NCBI GenBank assembly: GCA_035536455.1
Contig: DATLOC010000043.1
Location: 1 to 64,000 of the forward strand
DNA length: 64,000 nucleotides
DNA from: DASUNQ01 sp035536455
Lineage (GTDB): Bacteria > Acidobacteriota > Thermoanaerobaculia > Multivoradales > UBA5704
Direction of reading: 5' to 3'
The notes beneath the pieces were generated by a model, which was not told the DNA's origin, made no database searches, and saw nothing but the letters and a program-made list of their open reading frames with translations. The position numbers were made by a program, and so were the translations under genes. Shown piece by piece: positions 26,864 through 35,429 of this stretch; position 1 is the stretch's first letter, and each line of letters begins with the position of its first letter.

Positions 26864-28777
26864 CTACTTCACCCGCGTGCCGTTCGGCACCGGCGCCGCC
26901 GGGTGGAGCAGGATCGGCGTGCCGCCGTCGGAGGCGGCGAGCACCATCCCCTGCGACTCCACCCCCATGAGCTTCGCCGGCTGCAGGTTGGCGACGAGCA
27001 CGACCTGCTTGCCCACCAGCTCCTCGGGCGTGTACTGCTTGCCGATGCCGGCGACGACGGTGCGCGGCTCCTCGCCGAGGTCGACCGCCAGCTTGATCAG
27101 CTTGTCCGACTTCGGCACCCGCTCGGCGGCGGTGACGGTCCCCACCTTCAGCTCGACGTCGGAGAACTGGTCGATCGAGATCATGTGCCGCTCCTCGCGG
27201 GGTTTCCGTGGCTCTGCGGGTGCCGCGCCCTCGGCGAAGTACGCCGCCTTGTCGATGCGCGGGAAGATCGGCTGCGGCTCCGGCAGCGGCGCGCCGGTGG
27301 GCGTCCCGCCCCACGCCAGGGCGTCGAGGCGCGCCGGCGGCGCCGCCGTGCCGACCCCCGCCAGCACCCGCGGCGCGGTCTCGGGCATGAACGGCAGGAG
27401 GCCGGTCGCCACGATGCGCGTCGCCTCGAGGCCGTTCCAGAGGACGCGCGACAGTCGCTCGCTCCCCGGCTCGCTCTTGACCAGCTTCCAGGGCTCGCGC
27501 CCGACGATGTACTGGTTGGCCTCGGCGAGGAGGCGCCAGAGGGCTTCGAGCGCGCGCTGGAAGGCCAGCTCCTCCATCGCCGCGCGGTAGTCGGCCGCGG
27601 CGCGGGCGGCGGCGGCGATCAGCGGGTTGTCGTCGCAGGGCGTCGGCGGCGTCTTGCCGTCGAAGGCGCGGCGCGACAGCGTCACCACGCGGCTCACCGT
27701 ATTCCCCAGGTCGTTCGCCAGGTCGCTGTTGTAGCGGTCCACGAACGCCTCGTCGGAGAAGCTCGCGTCCTGGCCGAAGACCATCTCGCGCAGCAGGAAG
27801 TAGCGCAGCGGATCGACCCCGAAGCGGGCCACCAGCTCGTTCGGGCGCACGACGTTGCCCGAGGACTTCGAGACCTTGCGCCCGTCGCGCTGCCACCAGC
27901 CGTGCGCCCAAACGGACGTCGGCAGCGGCAGCCCGGCCGAGAGCAGGAAGGCCGGCCAGTAGACGGCGTGGAAGCGCAGGATGTCCTTGCCCACCAGGTG
28001 GAGGCGGGTGCCGGCCCCCTCCCAGAAGCGGCGGTAGCGCTCGGCCTCGGCGCCGTCGCGCCCGAAGCCCAGGGCGGTGACGTAGTTGGAGAGCGCGTCG
28101 AGCCAGACGTAGACGGTGTGCCCCGGCCGGCCGGGGAAGGGGATCCCCCACTCCAGACCCGTGCGCGACACGGAGAGGTCGCGCAGCCCGGACTCGACGA
28201 AAGCGCGCACCTCGTTGCGCCGCGCCGCCGGCAGCACCGCCTCGGGGTGCGCGTCGTACCAGTCGAGGAGCGGCCGCTGGTACTTGGAGAGCCGGAAGAA
28301 GACGTTCTCCTCCGACTTCCACTCGACCGGCGTCTCGTGCACCGGGCAGCGGTTGCCGGGGAGCAGCTCCTTCTCGGTGTAGAAGGTCTCGCAGGCGACG
28401 CAGTACCAGCCCGCGTGCGCCGCGGTGTAGAGGTCGCCGGCGGCGTCGAGGCGCCGCACCAGCTCCTCGACGCCGATGCGATGGCGCTCCTCGGTGGTGC
28501 GAATGAAGTCGTCGTGGCTGATGCCGTACTCGCGCCAGAGCTTCTGCACGTGCTCGGCCACCCAGTCGGCCTGCGCCTGCGGCGCGATCCCCTTCTCACG
28601 CGCCGCGCGCTCGATCTTCTGGCCGTGCTCGTCGGTGCCGGTCAGGAAGAAGACGTCGTCGCCGGCCAGCCGGCGGTAGCGCGCCAGGGTGTCGGCCACC
28701 AGCGTCGTGTAGATGTGGCCGACGTGCGGCAGGTCGTTGACGTAGTAGATCGGGGTGGTGAGGTAGTAGACGGACAT
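26864..28777 (-). CDS. metG: Methionyl-tRNA synthetase
   Basis: 637 residues from ATG 28777 (MSVYYLTTPIYYVNDLPHVG). HVGH at 18-21 is the HIGH signature and KVSKS at 301-305 the KMSKS loop. The zinc knuckle has Cys126 and Cys129 (CVACETFY) plus Cys144/His147. The C-terminal 100 residues (ISIDQFSDVELKVGTVTAAE, then VVAGIGKQYTPEELVGKQVV) are the Trbp111-like tRNA-binding domain that dimerises the enzyme. It charges tRNA-Met in the cytoplasm. A longer open frame upstream to 29515 is antisense to the amine oxidase gene and not used. Confidence 0.96.
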   Translation of the reverse strand: MSVYYLTTPIYYVNDLPHVGHIYTTLVADTLARYRRLAGDDVFFLTGTDEHGQKIERAAREKGIAPQAQADWVAEHVQKLWREYGISHDDFIRTTEERHRIGVEELVRRLDAAGDLYTAAHAGWYCVACETFYTEKELLPGNRCPVHETPVEWKSEENVFFRLSKYQRPLLDWYDAHPEAVLPAARRNEVRAFVESGLRDLSVSRTGLEWGIPFPGRPGHTVYVWLDALSNYVTALGFGRDGAEAERYRRFWEGAGTRLHLVGKDILRFHAVYWPAFLLSAGLPLPTSVWAHGWWQRDGRKVSKSSGNVVRPNELVARFGVDPLRYFLLREMVFGQDASFSDEAFVDRYNSDLANDLGNTVSRVVTLSRRAFDGKTPPTPCDDNPLIAAAARAAADYRAAMEELAFQRALEALWRLLAEANQYIVGREPWKLVKSEPGSERLSRVLWNGLEATRIVATGLLPFMPETAPRVLAGVGTAAPPARLDALAWGGTPTGAPLPEPQPIFPRIDKAAYFAEGAAPAEPRKPREERHMISIDQFSDVELKVGTVTAAERVPKSDKLIKLAVDLGEEPRTVVAGIGKQYTPEELVGKQVVLVANLQPAKLMGVESQGMVLAASDGGTPILLHPAAPVPNGTRVK

Positions 28778-28844
28778 GGCGCGCGCCCCCGGCGCGGGAG
28801 GACGGCGGATTCTAGCAGCGACCTGACATACACTCCGCGCGCTC

Positions 28845-30536
28845 ATGCCCCGCACGCCGCTGTTCGCGCTGGTCGAGCGCTCGCTGCGCCTCGCCCGCGC
28901 CGCCGCCGCGACCGGCCGCCCGCCGGCCGAGCTGGTCGAGGAGGACGCGGCCCGCAGGCTGGCCGCGCGACTGGCGAAGCGCGAGGCCCGCCTCAGCCGC
29001 CGCGAGCTGCTCCGCGGCTCGCTGGCGCTCGGCGCCGGGCTCGCCGCGGGGCTCCCCGGCTTGATGACCACCGGCTGCGCCGGGACGGGGGCGTCGCGGC
29101 CCGGGGGGCGCATTCTTCGTGGCGGCGCCGGCGGGCTGCCCGTGCTCATCGTCGGCGCCGGCATCGCCGGCCTGACCGCCGGGCACCGGCTGCGCCAGGC
29201 CGGCGTGGCGGTGCGCATCCTCGAAGCGCAGGGCCGCACCGGCGGCCGCATGCTCAGCCAGCGCGGCTGTTTCGCCGACGGCCAGGTGGTGGAGCTGGGC
29301 GGCGAGCTGATCGACACCGGCCACGAGCGCATCCGGGCGCTGGCCGAGGAGCTGGAGATCGTCCTCGACGACCTGGCGCAGGAGGACCCGGCCGTCGAGG
29401 AGGTCTGGTTCTTCGACGGCCAGCGGCGCAGCGAGCGCGAGGTCGTCGAGGCCTTCCTGCCGCTGGTGCGGCCGATCGAGTCGGCGGTGGCGGCGATCGC
29501 GGCCGACGACGTCACCTACGCCACGCCCGGCGGTGCCGAGACGCTCGACCGGATGTCGATCACCCAGTGGCTCGACGACGCCGGCGTCTCGGGCTGGTTC
29601 CGGCGCCTCCTCGACGTCGCCTACACCACCGAGTACGGGCTCGAGCCGGGCGAGCAGTCGGCGCTCAACTTCCTGCTCATGATCGACCCCGACCCCACGC
29701 CCTTCCGCATCTTCGGCGACAGCGACGAGCGCTTCCACGTCCACGGCGGCAACGACCTCATCACCGCCGCCCTGGCCGAGCGGCTGCGCGACGCCATCGA
29801 GCTGGACTCGCGGCTGGAGGCGGTCGGGCGGGCCGCCGACGGCACGCTGCGCTGCACCGTGCGGCGCGGCGGCATGAGCCGCGACATCGCCGCCGAGCAC
29901 CTGGTCCTGGCGCTCCCCTTCACGCTGCTGCGCGACGTGCGGCTCGACCTCGACCTGCCGCCGGTCAAGACGCGGGCGATCCAGGAGCTGGGCTACGGCA
30001 CCAACGCCAAGCTGATGGTGGGCTTCTCCGAGCGCGTCTGGCGGACGCGCCACCACGGCAACGGCAGCGTCGTCGCCGACCTCCCCTTCCAGACCACCTG
30101 GGAGACCAGCCGCCACCAGCCGGGCGACGCCGGCATCCTCACCAACTTCACCGGCGGCGCCCACGGCGTCGAGCTGGGCCGCGGCTCGACCGCCGAGCAG
30201 GCGGCGCGCCTCACGGCCGACCTGGAGCGCATCTTCCCCGGCAGCGCGGCGGCCCGCCGCGGCATGGCCGAGGTGCGCTTCCACTGGCCCACCCACCCCT
30301 GGACCCGCGGCAGCTACGCCAGCTACAAGGTCGGCCAGTGGACCACGATCGGCGGCGCCGAAGGCGAGCCGGCCGGCAACGTCCGCTTCGCCGGCGAGCA
30401 CTGCTCGCGCGTCGCCCAAGGCTTCATGGAAGGCGGCTGCGAAACCGGCGAGCAAGCGGCGCGCGACATTCTCGCAGCGATGGGCCTGCCCTGGCCGGTG
30501 GCGGCCGACGCGGCGCGGCTGCGGCGGGCGGGTTAG
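28845..30536 (+). CDS. FAD-dependent flavin monoamine oxidase-like oxidoreductase, Tat-exported
   Basis: 563 residues. A cytoplasmic-looking helical preface (1-48) precedes a twin-arginine signal SRRELLRGSLALGAGLAAGL with a possible lipidation Cys78. FAD-binding motifs: VLIVGAGIAGLTAGHRLRQA (100-119), EAQGRTGGRML, the middle GGNDLITAALAERL and the C-terminal VRFAGEHCSRVAQGFMEGGC. The family oxidises amines to imines with production of hydrogen peroxide; substrate unknown. It is divergent from metG with 67 bases between starts, and repeat array 2 begins about 50 bases after its stop. Confidence 0.88.
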   Translation: MPRTPLFALVERSLRLARAAAATGRPPAELVEEDAARRLAARLAKREARLSRRELLRGSLALGAGLAAGLPGLMTTGCAGTGASRPGGRILRGGAGGLPVLIVGAGIAGLTAGHRLRQAGVAVRILEAQGRTGGRMLSQRGCFADGQVVELGGELIDTGHERIRALAEELEIVLDDLAQEDPAVEEVWFFDGQRRSEREVVEAFLPLVRPIESAVAAIAADDVTYATPGGAETLDRMSITQWLDDAGVSGWFRRLLDVAYTTEYGLEPGEQSALNFLLMIDPDPTPFRIFGDSDERFHVHGGNDLITAALAERLRDAIELDSRLEAVGRAADGTLRCTVRRGGMSRDIAAEHLVLALPFTLLRDVRLDLDLPPVKTRAIQELGYGTNAKLMVGFSERVWRTRHHGNGSVVADLPFQTTWETSRHQPGDAGILTNFTGGAHGVELGRGSTAEQAARLTADLERIFPGSAAARRGMAEVRFHWPTHPWTRGSYASYKVGQWTTIGGAEGEPAGNVRFAGEHCSRVAQGFMEGGCETGEQAARDILAAMGLPWPVAADAARLRRAG

Positions 30537-30586
30537 CCGGGCTCCCTTCGGGCCCTAGCCGTTTTCCCTCGGCCGGCCGCGCTCGT

Positions 30587-30992
30587 CCATGGCCTCCAAG
30601 GAGCTTTCCGGCTGGCGGAAGCCGAGTTTCATGGGCCCGTAGCAGCGTTCCATGCGCCCCAAGCCGCTTTGGCATGGAGCGCGGCGGTTTTCCATGGGGC
30701 CCCAAGTCATTTTCCATGGGGCCGAAGCCGTTTTCCATGGACTCCAAGGGAAAATCCATGGAGCCCGAGCCAACTTGCATCGAGCCCAAGCCACTTTCCA
30801 TGAGGCCCAAGACGTTTTGCATGGGCTCCAAGCCATTTTGCATCCAGCCCAAGCCGCTTTCCATCGGCTCCAAGCCGTTCTGCATGGCGCCCAAGCCATT
30901 GTCCATGGACTCCAAGCCGCCTTGCAGCGCGCCCAAGCCATTTTGCATGGCGCCCAAGCCGCCTTCCGCGCCGTCTCGGCGGCCTTTCCAGC
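30587..30992. repeat. Tandem 21-bp repeat array 2 (CCATGG/GCATGG-core)
   Basis: This occupies nearly the whole 489-base gap between the convergent amine oxidase and VWFA genes; nothing else is visible there. CCATGG, GCATGG or a one- or two-base variant recurs every 21 bases, for example at 30735, 30756, 30777, 30798, 30819, 30840, 30861, 30882, 30903, 30924 and 30945, about 20 units in all. Each unit continues with a GCCCAAGCC-like block and a (A/C)TTT(T/C)-like block. A single-base phase shift occurs between 30692 and 30714. GGGCCC gives a second palindrome in some units. All three frames of both strands stay largely open because the period is a multiple of three. Confidence 0.95.
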
Positions 30993-31025
30993 CGCTCCCG
31001 CCGCTAGCGCTCCGCCCGGCGCCGC

Positions 31026-33191
31026 CTAGCTGCCCGGCTTCCCCCCCACCTTGAACGCCGCCTTGGACGTCACCGCCCGCCGCTGGCGGTCGAGGTTGCG
31101 GCCGAGGGAGATCGCGAGGCCCTGCGGGTCGGGCTCCAGCATCGAGACCTCCAGCGTGTACTCCCCGGGCTGGACGCGGCCGACTTGCAGGGTCGCGACC
31201 AAGTGGTCGAGGCCGGCGGCGCTGACGTCGCGGCCTAGGGGCTTGAAGCGCATGCCGCGGACCTCGCGGCCGTCGCTGCCGAGCACACGGCCCTCGACCT
31301 CCACGTTCTGGGTCGAGAGGTTGTAGCCGGCGAGGAAGACTCGCACCTGCTCGCCGGCCTTGACCACCGGCATCGCCGAGGGAACGAAGACCTGCCCGCC
31401 GGCGACGAAGGGGTAGGCGTCGCTGCCGACGACGCCGCCGGCGACCTCGCGCACCGTCAGGCCGCCGCGCTCCGGCTGCACGAAGAAGGGCTGCAGCAGG
31501 CGGCTCGCGACCTTGCCGAAGTCCGGCACCTCCAGCGGCAGCGAGCGCACCGTGGCGCGGCCGCTGTCGGCGCTGCGCACCAGGAGGCGCAGGTCGTATT
31601 TCCCCGGCGCCAGGTAGAGGTCGCCGACGAAGCGGACGCCGCCGGCGCGCACGCTCTCGCCGTGGCGCGCGGTCTCGTAGCGCACCACCTGCGAGAAGTA
31701 GTCCGCGACCTCGCGCTGCGGGTCGAGGGCGTAGCCGTAGAACTCCAGCGTATGGGTCGCCCCCCTCCCCTCCGCGGCGAGGCTCGTGGCATCCACCTCG
31801 ATGACCACCGGCACGTAGGCGCCGCCCTCCGGCGCGCGGAAGGGGGTGGCGAGCGCCGTGGTCTGGAGGTCGGAGCGCTCGGGGCCGAGCAGCAGCTCGA
31901 TCGCCTTGGCCATGCGGCGCGACGCCGCCTGTCCCAGCGGCCGCGGCGCGTAGTAGCCGGCGCGGTGCACCACCTTCCCCTTGCGGCCGCCGCGCAGGCG
32001 GACGTCGAGCTTGTGGTACTTGCCGTCGTGCTGGATGTCCGGCGCCTCCAGGGTCAGCACGTAGGTCACCGTCGAGGTCTCGAGCACCCGCGCCATCGCC
32101 TCGGAGAGGTCGTTGGTCTGGGAGAGGAAGCTGCCGCCGGTCTCCTTCGCCATGTACCAGAGCCCTTCGGAGGAGAAGCCCGTCGGGTCCCAGTTGCCGG
32201 AGAGGCCGAAGGCCTCGACGGTGTGGATCACCCAGTTGGCGCGGCGGAACTGCTCGGCCATGCGCTCGAGATCGCCGTAAGCGGAGGCGTCGGCCAACGC
32301 CGAGCTGCCGCCGCTCGCGCGCCCGCGGCGCATGAACCGCTCGCCGCGCAGCGTGTTGTTGACGAAGCCGTCGGAGAAGAGGATCAGGTGCTTGCGCCCG
32401 TCGATGCTCGCCGTCGCCCGCGCCATCGCGCCGAGCCCCTGGGTCAGGACCTCCACCTCCGAGCGGCCCTGCTGGTAGTTGCTGCGCATCAGGTCGAGCG
32501 CCATCTCCGGCAGGCCCTCGGTGTAGTAGTCCTCCTCGAGCAGCGCCATGGCGAGGTTGTCCTTCTCGCCGAAGCCGCTGCCGATCTGGCCGCCGATGGC
32601 GGCGACGTCGCGCGGCGAGAGCCCCAGCCGCCCGGCCCCCGCCTCGTCGCGCAGCAGGAGAGCGCGGAAGTCGTCGAGCGCCGCCGCCGCCTGCGCGCGG
32701 TCGGCGGTGAAGTTGAGCGGCACGGTGACGCCGCGGGCGTTGGAGAAGAAGGCGATGCCGACGAGATCGGTCGGGTGGAGCCCCTCGGCGAGGAGCTTGC
32801 GCGCCGCCTGTTCGGCGGCGACGAGCGAGCGCGTGGTGGTGAAGTAGAGGTCGAAGAAGAGCATGAAGTGGCGGCGCGCGGCGGGGCTCGGCGCGGCGGC
32901 GGGAGCGCTCGCGGGCGCGGCGCCGGTCGAGGAGGACGCGGCGAGGTCCACCACCTCGAAGGCGGTGACGGCGCGCGGCGTCTTGCCGTCGAAGGCTTCG
33001 AAGTCGGCGGCGGTCAGGCCGCGCACCGGCTTGCCGTCCTCGAGCACCTGCACCGGCACCTCGACGACGACGACGGAGGTCTCCTCGGCGAAGCTCTGCT
33101 CCTGCGCGCGGACCGCGGCGGGCGGTCCGGCGAGGGCGAGCGCGGCGAGGAACAGGGTGGCGAAAGGGACGGCAGCGCGGCGGTGAAGCAT
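31026..33191 (-). CDS. VWFA-related domain protein, paralogue 1
   Basis: 721 residues with a signal peptide (FATLFLAALALAGPPAAVRA). The mature N-terminus has EETSVVVVEVPVQVLEDGKP then VRGLTAADFEAFDGKTPRAV, the Acidobacteria VWFA-related (TIGR03436-like) entry. A vWA-like domain follows (HFMLFFDLYFTTTRSL ... LILFSDGFVNNTL); the MIDAS position reads D-L-Y-F-T rather than DxSxS. A long beta-rich C-terminal region (about 400-721) ends in strands such as QVRVFLAGYNLSTQNVEVEG. It is the last and most divergent of four tandem paralogues, 63 bases after paralogue 2. Probably periplasmic or cell-surface; role unknown. Confidence 0.88.
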   Translation of the reverse strand: MLHRRAAVPFATLFLAALALAGPPAAVRAQEQSFAEETSVVVVEVPVQVLEDGKPVRGLTAADFEAFDGKTPRAVTAFEVVDLAASSSTGAAPASAPAAAPSPAARRHFMLFFDLYFTTTRSLVAAEQAARKLLAEGLHPTDLVGIAFFSNARGVTVPLNFTADRAQAAAALDDFRALLLRDEAGAGRLGLSPRDVAAIGGQIGSGFGEKDNLAMALLEEDYYTEGLPEMALDLMRSNYQQGRSEVEVLTQGLGAMARATASIDGRKHLILFSDGFVNNTLRGERFMRRGRASGGSSALADASAYGDLERMAEQFRRANWVIHTVEAFGLSGNWDPTGFSSEGLWYMAKETGGSFLSQTNDLSEAMARVLETSTVTYVLTLEAPDIQHDGKYHKLDVRLRGGRKGKVVHRAGYYAPRPLGQAASRRMAKAIELLLGPERSDLQTTALATPFRAPEGGAYVPVVIEVDATSLAAEGRGATHTLEFYGYALDPQREVADYFSQVVRYETARHGESVRAGGVRFVGDLYLAPGKYDLRLLVRSADSGRATVRSLPLEVPDFGKVASRLLQPFFVQPERGGLTVREVAGGVVGSDAYPFVAGGQVFVPSAMPVVKAGEQVRVFLAGYNLSTQNVEVEGRVLGSDGREVRGMRFKPLGRDVSAAGLDHLVATLQVGRVQPGEYTLEVSMLEPDPQGLAISLGRNLDRQRRAVTSKAAFKVGGKPGS

Positions 33192-33254
33192 GGGGCCTTC
33201 CTTCCTGCGGTGAAGCGCCCGCGCGGCGGGCGATTCAGAGTAGCAGGCGGAAGC

Positions 33255-35429
33255 TCAGCCGTCGCGCCGCGCTTGCGTGACCACTGCGAAGGGCGCCGTC
33301 GCCTTGACCGCCGCGCCGCTCGGCTCGGCGAGCGTCACTTCCAGCCGGTAGTCCCCCGGCGCGAGTCCCTCCGGGCGGAAGGTGGCGAGGACGCTGGCCA
33401 GGTCCCCCTCCCCCTTAAGGCGGCCGATGCCGCTCAGCACGCCGCCGGCGACCGGCGTGCCGTCGGCGGCGAGCACCCGGCCGCTCACGACCAGGTCGCC
33501 CGCGACCAGATGGTAGGCGCTCAAGAAGAGGCGTGTCTCCTCGCCGGCGGCGAGGCGCGGCCGTGGCGCGGGCACGAAGGGCTGCGCCCCCGGCCGGAAC
33601 GGGTACTCGGCATCCTCCGCCTCCGCGCCCGCCTCGCGCAGGGTCAGGGTGCCCTCCTCGGCGGCGACGAAGAAGGGCGGCAGGAGCCGCTTGGCGATCC
33701 GCAGGGGGTCGGGGACGGCGAGCGGCACGACCGCCAGCGTCGTGCGGCCGCTGGCGGTGCCGCGCACCAGCAGGCGCAGCTCGTGCTCGCCGGGCGGGAC
33801 CGCGAGGTCGGCGACGAAGCGCAGCCCGCCGCCGGTGGCCGTAGCCGAGCGCTCGGGATCGAGCTGGAGCTGCTGGGCGAAGAAGTCCTGCACCCGTCCC
33901 TCGCCGTCGAAGACGTAGCCGTAGAGCTCGAGCCCGAGGCCCTCCGCCGTTTTCTCGGCGGCGAGCGCCGCGCCCTCGACCTCGACGACGACTGGCACGT
34001 AGCCGCGCTCCGCGTCGGCCTCCCCGGCGAACGGGATCGCCAGCACCGCGACCGGGATCTCGGCGTGCGGCTCGCCCGCCGCGATCATCTCGGCGGCGGC
34101 GAAGCGGCGCTCCGGCGCGCGTTGCTGCGCCAGCGGCAGCGGCGCGTAGTAGCCGGCCCGGTGGACGGCGCGGGCGCCGCGCGGGGCGCCTTTGAGCTCC
34201 ACGCGCAGCTTGCGGAAGGCGCCGTCGGGCGGCACCTCGTCGGCGGAGAAGCTCAAGACATAGGTCAGGCTGCTCGCCTCGAGCAGCCGTCCCATCGCCT
34301 CGCCCAGGTCGTTGCTGTGGTTGAAGAACGTGCCGCCGGTCTCCTTGGCGAGGTAGAACATCCCCTCCGAGCCGATGCCGGTCGGGTCCCATTTGCCGGA
34401 GACGCCGAAGGCCTCGACGGTGTGGATCACCCAGCCAGAGCGGCGGAACTCCTCGAGCATGCGGTTGAGGTCGCCCATCGCCCCGGCGTTGCCGAGGAGC
34501 TCGCCGCCGCCGGGCATCGACGCGCTCTCGACGTCGTCCCCCATGATCAACGCGTCGTCGAAGCCGTCGGAGAAGAAGACCAGGGCCTTCCGCCCCTCGA
34601 CCTCGCGCATCAGCCGCGCCATGACGGCGAAGTTCTCGCTCAAGGCAGCGATCTGGCTCCGCCGCCCCTGGGTCACGAACGGCGTGGTGATGGCGTTCAT
34701 GTCGGCCAACGTCCCGCTGAGAAACACGCCGCCCCTGCCGCCGGCGGAGTCGGTGATCCACGTCAGCGTCTCCCCGGCCAGGCTCATCTCCCAGCCGGCG
34801 AGGCTGCCGAGGCCGCGGACGATGGCGCGGAAGTCGGGCGCCGTGATGCCGAGCGGATCGCGCTCGCCGCTCTCCGCCGCCTGCCGGCGCTGCCGCTCGG
34901 CCGCCTCGACGTCGTGCCGCAGCAGGACGGCCAGGGCGTCGAGCACGCGCTCCACCTGCCCCCGGTCGGAGGTGAAGCCGACCGGCATGACCACGCCATG
35001 CGCCGGGGTGTAGAAGGCCACGCCGACGAGGTCCTGCGGGTGGAGGCCGCGGGCCAGGAGCTGGCGCGCCGCCGCCTCGGACTTCTGTAGCGAGTTGGGG
35101 CCGGTGAAGGCGAGGTCGAAGAGAAGGAGGAGATTGCGGCGCGCGGCCGGCGGGATCGGCGCCGGCCGGCCGCCGCCCGCCGTGGCCGCGAGGTCCACGA
35201 TCTCCACCGAGGTGACGGCGCGCCGCACCTTGCCCTCCCAGACCTCGAAGTTCTCGGCCGTCAGCCCGCGCATCGGCTTGCCGTCCTGGACCACCTGGAC
35301 GGGGACCTCGACGACCACGACCGAGGTCTCCTCGCGGAAGCCCTCCGGCGCGGGCGCCTGCGCGGAGGCGGCGGGGACGAGCGCGAGCGCGGCGGCGAGC
35401 GCGGCGCAGCCGATGGCGCCGCGACTCAC
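33255..35429 (-). CDS. VWFA-related domain protein, paralogue 2
   Basis: 724 residues from GTG 35429 (VSRGAIGCAALAAALALVPA signal peptide). The start overlaps the stop of paralogue 3 by four bases (GTGA), so the genes are coupled. It shares FREETSVVVVEVPVQVVQDG, TAENFEVWEGKVRRAVTSVE, LLLLFDLAFTGPNSLQKSEA, KALVFFSDGFDDALIMGD, LYLAKETGGTF-like and the C-terminal GDLVVSGRVLAADGTPVAGG block with its neighbours. The putative metal site is D-L-A-F-T. A longer open frame reaching 36575 is antisense/out-of-frame to paralogue 3 and is rejected as the real N-terminus. Confidence 0.88.
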   Translation of the reverse strand: MSRGAIGCAALAAALALVPAASAQAPAPEGFREETSVVVVEVPVQVVQDGKPMRGLTAENFEVWEGKVRRAVTSVEIVDLAATAGGGRPAPIPPAARRNLLLLFDLAFTGPNSLQKSEAAARQLLARGLHPQDLVGVAFYTPAHGVVMPVGFTSDRGQVERVLDALAVLLRHDVEAAERQRRQAAESGERDPLGITAPDFRAIVRGLGSLAGWEMSLAGETLTWITDSAGGRGGVFLSGTLADMNAITTPFVTQGRRSQIAALSENFAVMARLMREVEGRKALVFFSDGFDDALIMGDDVESASMPGGGELLGNAGAMGDLNRMLEEFRRSGWVIHTVEAFGVSGKWDPTGIGSEGMFYLAKETGGTFFNHSNDLGEAMGRLLEASSLTYVLSFSADEVPPDGAFRKLRVELKGAPRGARAVHRAGYYAPLPLAQQRAPERRFAAAEMIAAGEPHAEIPVAVLAIPFAGEADAERGYVPVVVEVEGAALAAEKTAEGLGLELYGYVFDGEGRVQDFFAQQLQLDPERSATATGGGLRFVADLAVPPGEHELRLLVRGTASGRTTLAVVPLAVPDPLRIAKRLLPPFFVAAEEGTLTLREAGAEAEDAEYPFRPGAQPFVPAPRPRLAAGEETRLFLSAYHLVAGDLVVSGRVLAADGTPVAGGVLSGIGRLKGEGDLASVLATFRPEGLAPGDYRLEVTLAEPSGAAVKATAPFAVVTQARRDG

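Noticed and set aside
26396..31054. Very long open frame on the plus strand across tatD, metG, the amine oxidase and array 2
   Set aside because: It is an antisense/out-of-frame shadow caused by GC-rich codon bias; its translation is low-complexity while the other frames show recognised proteins.
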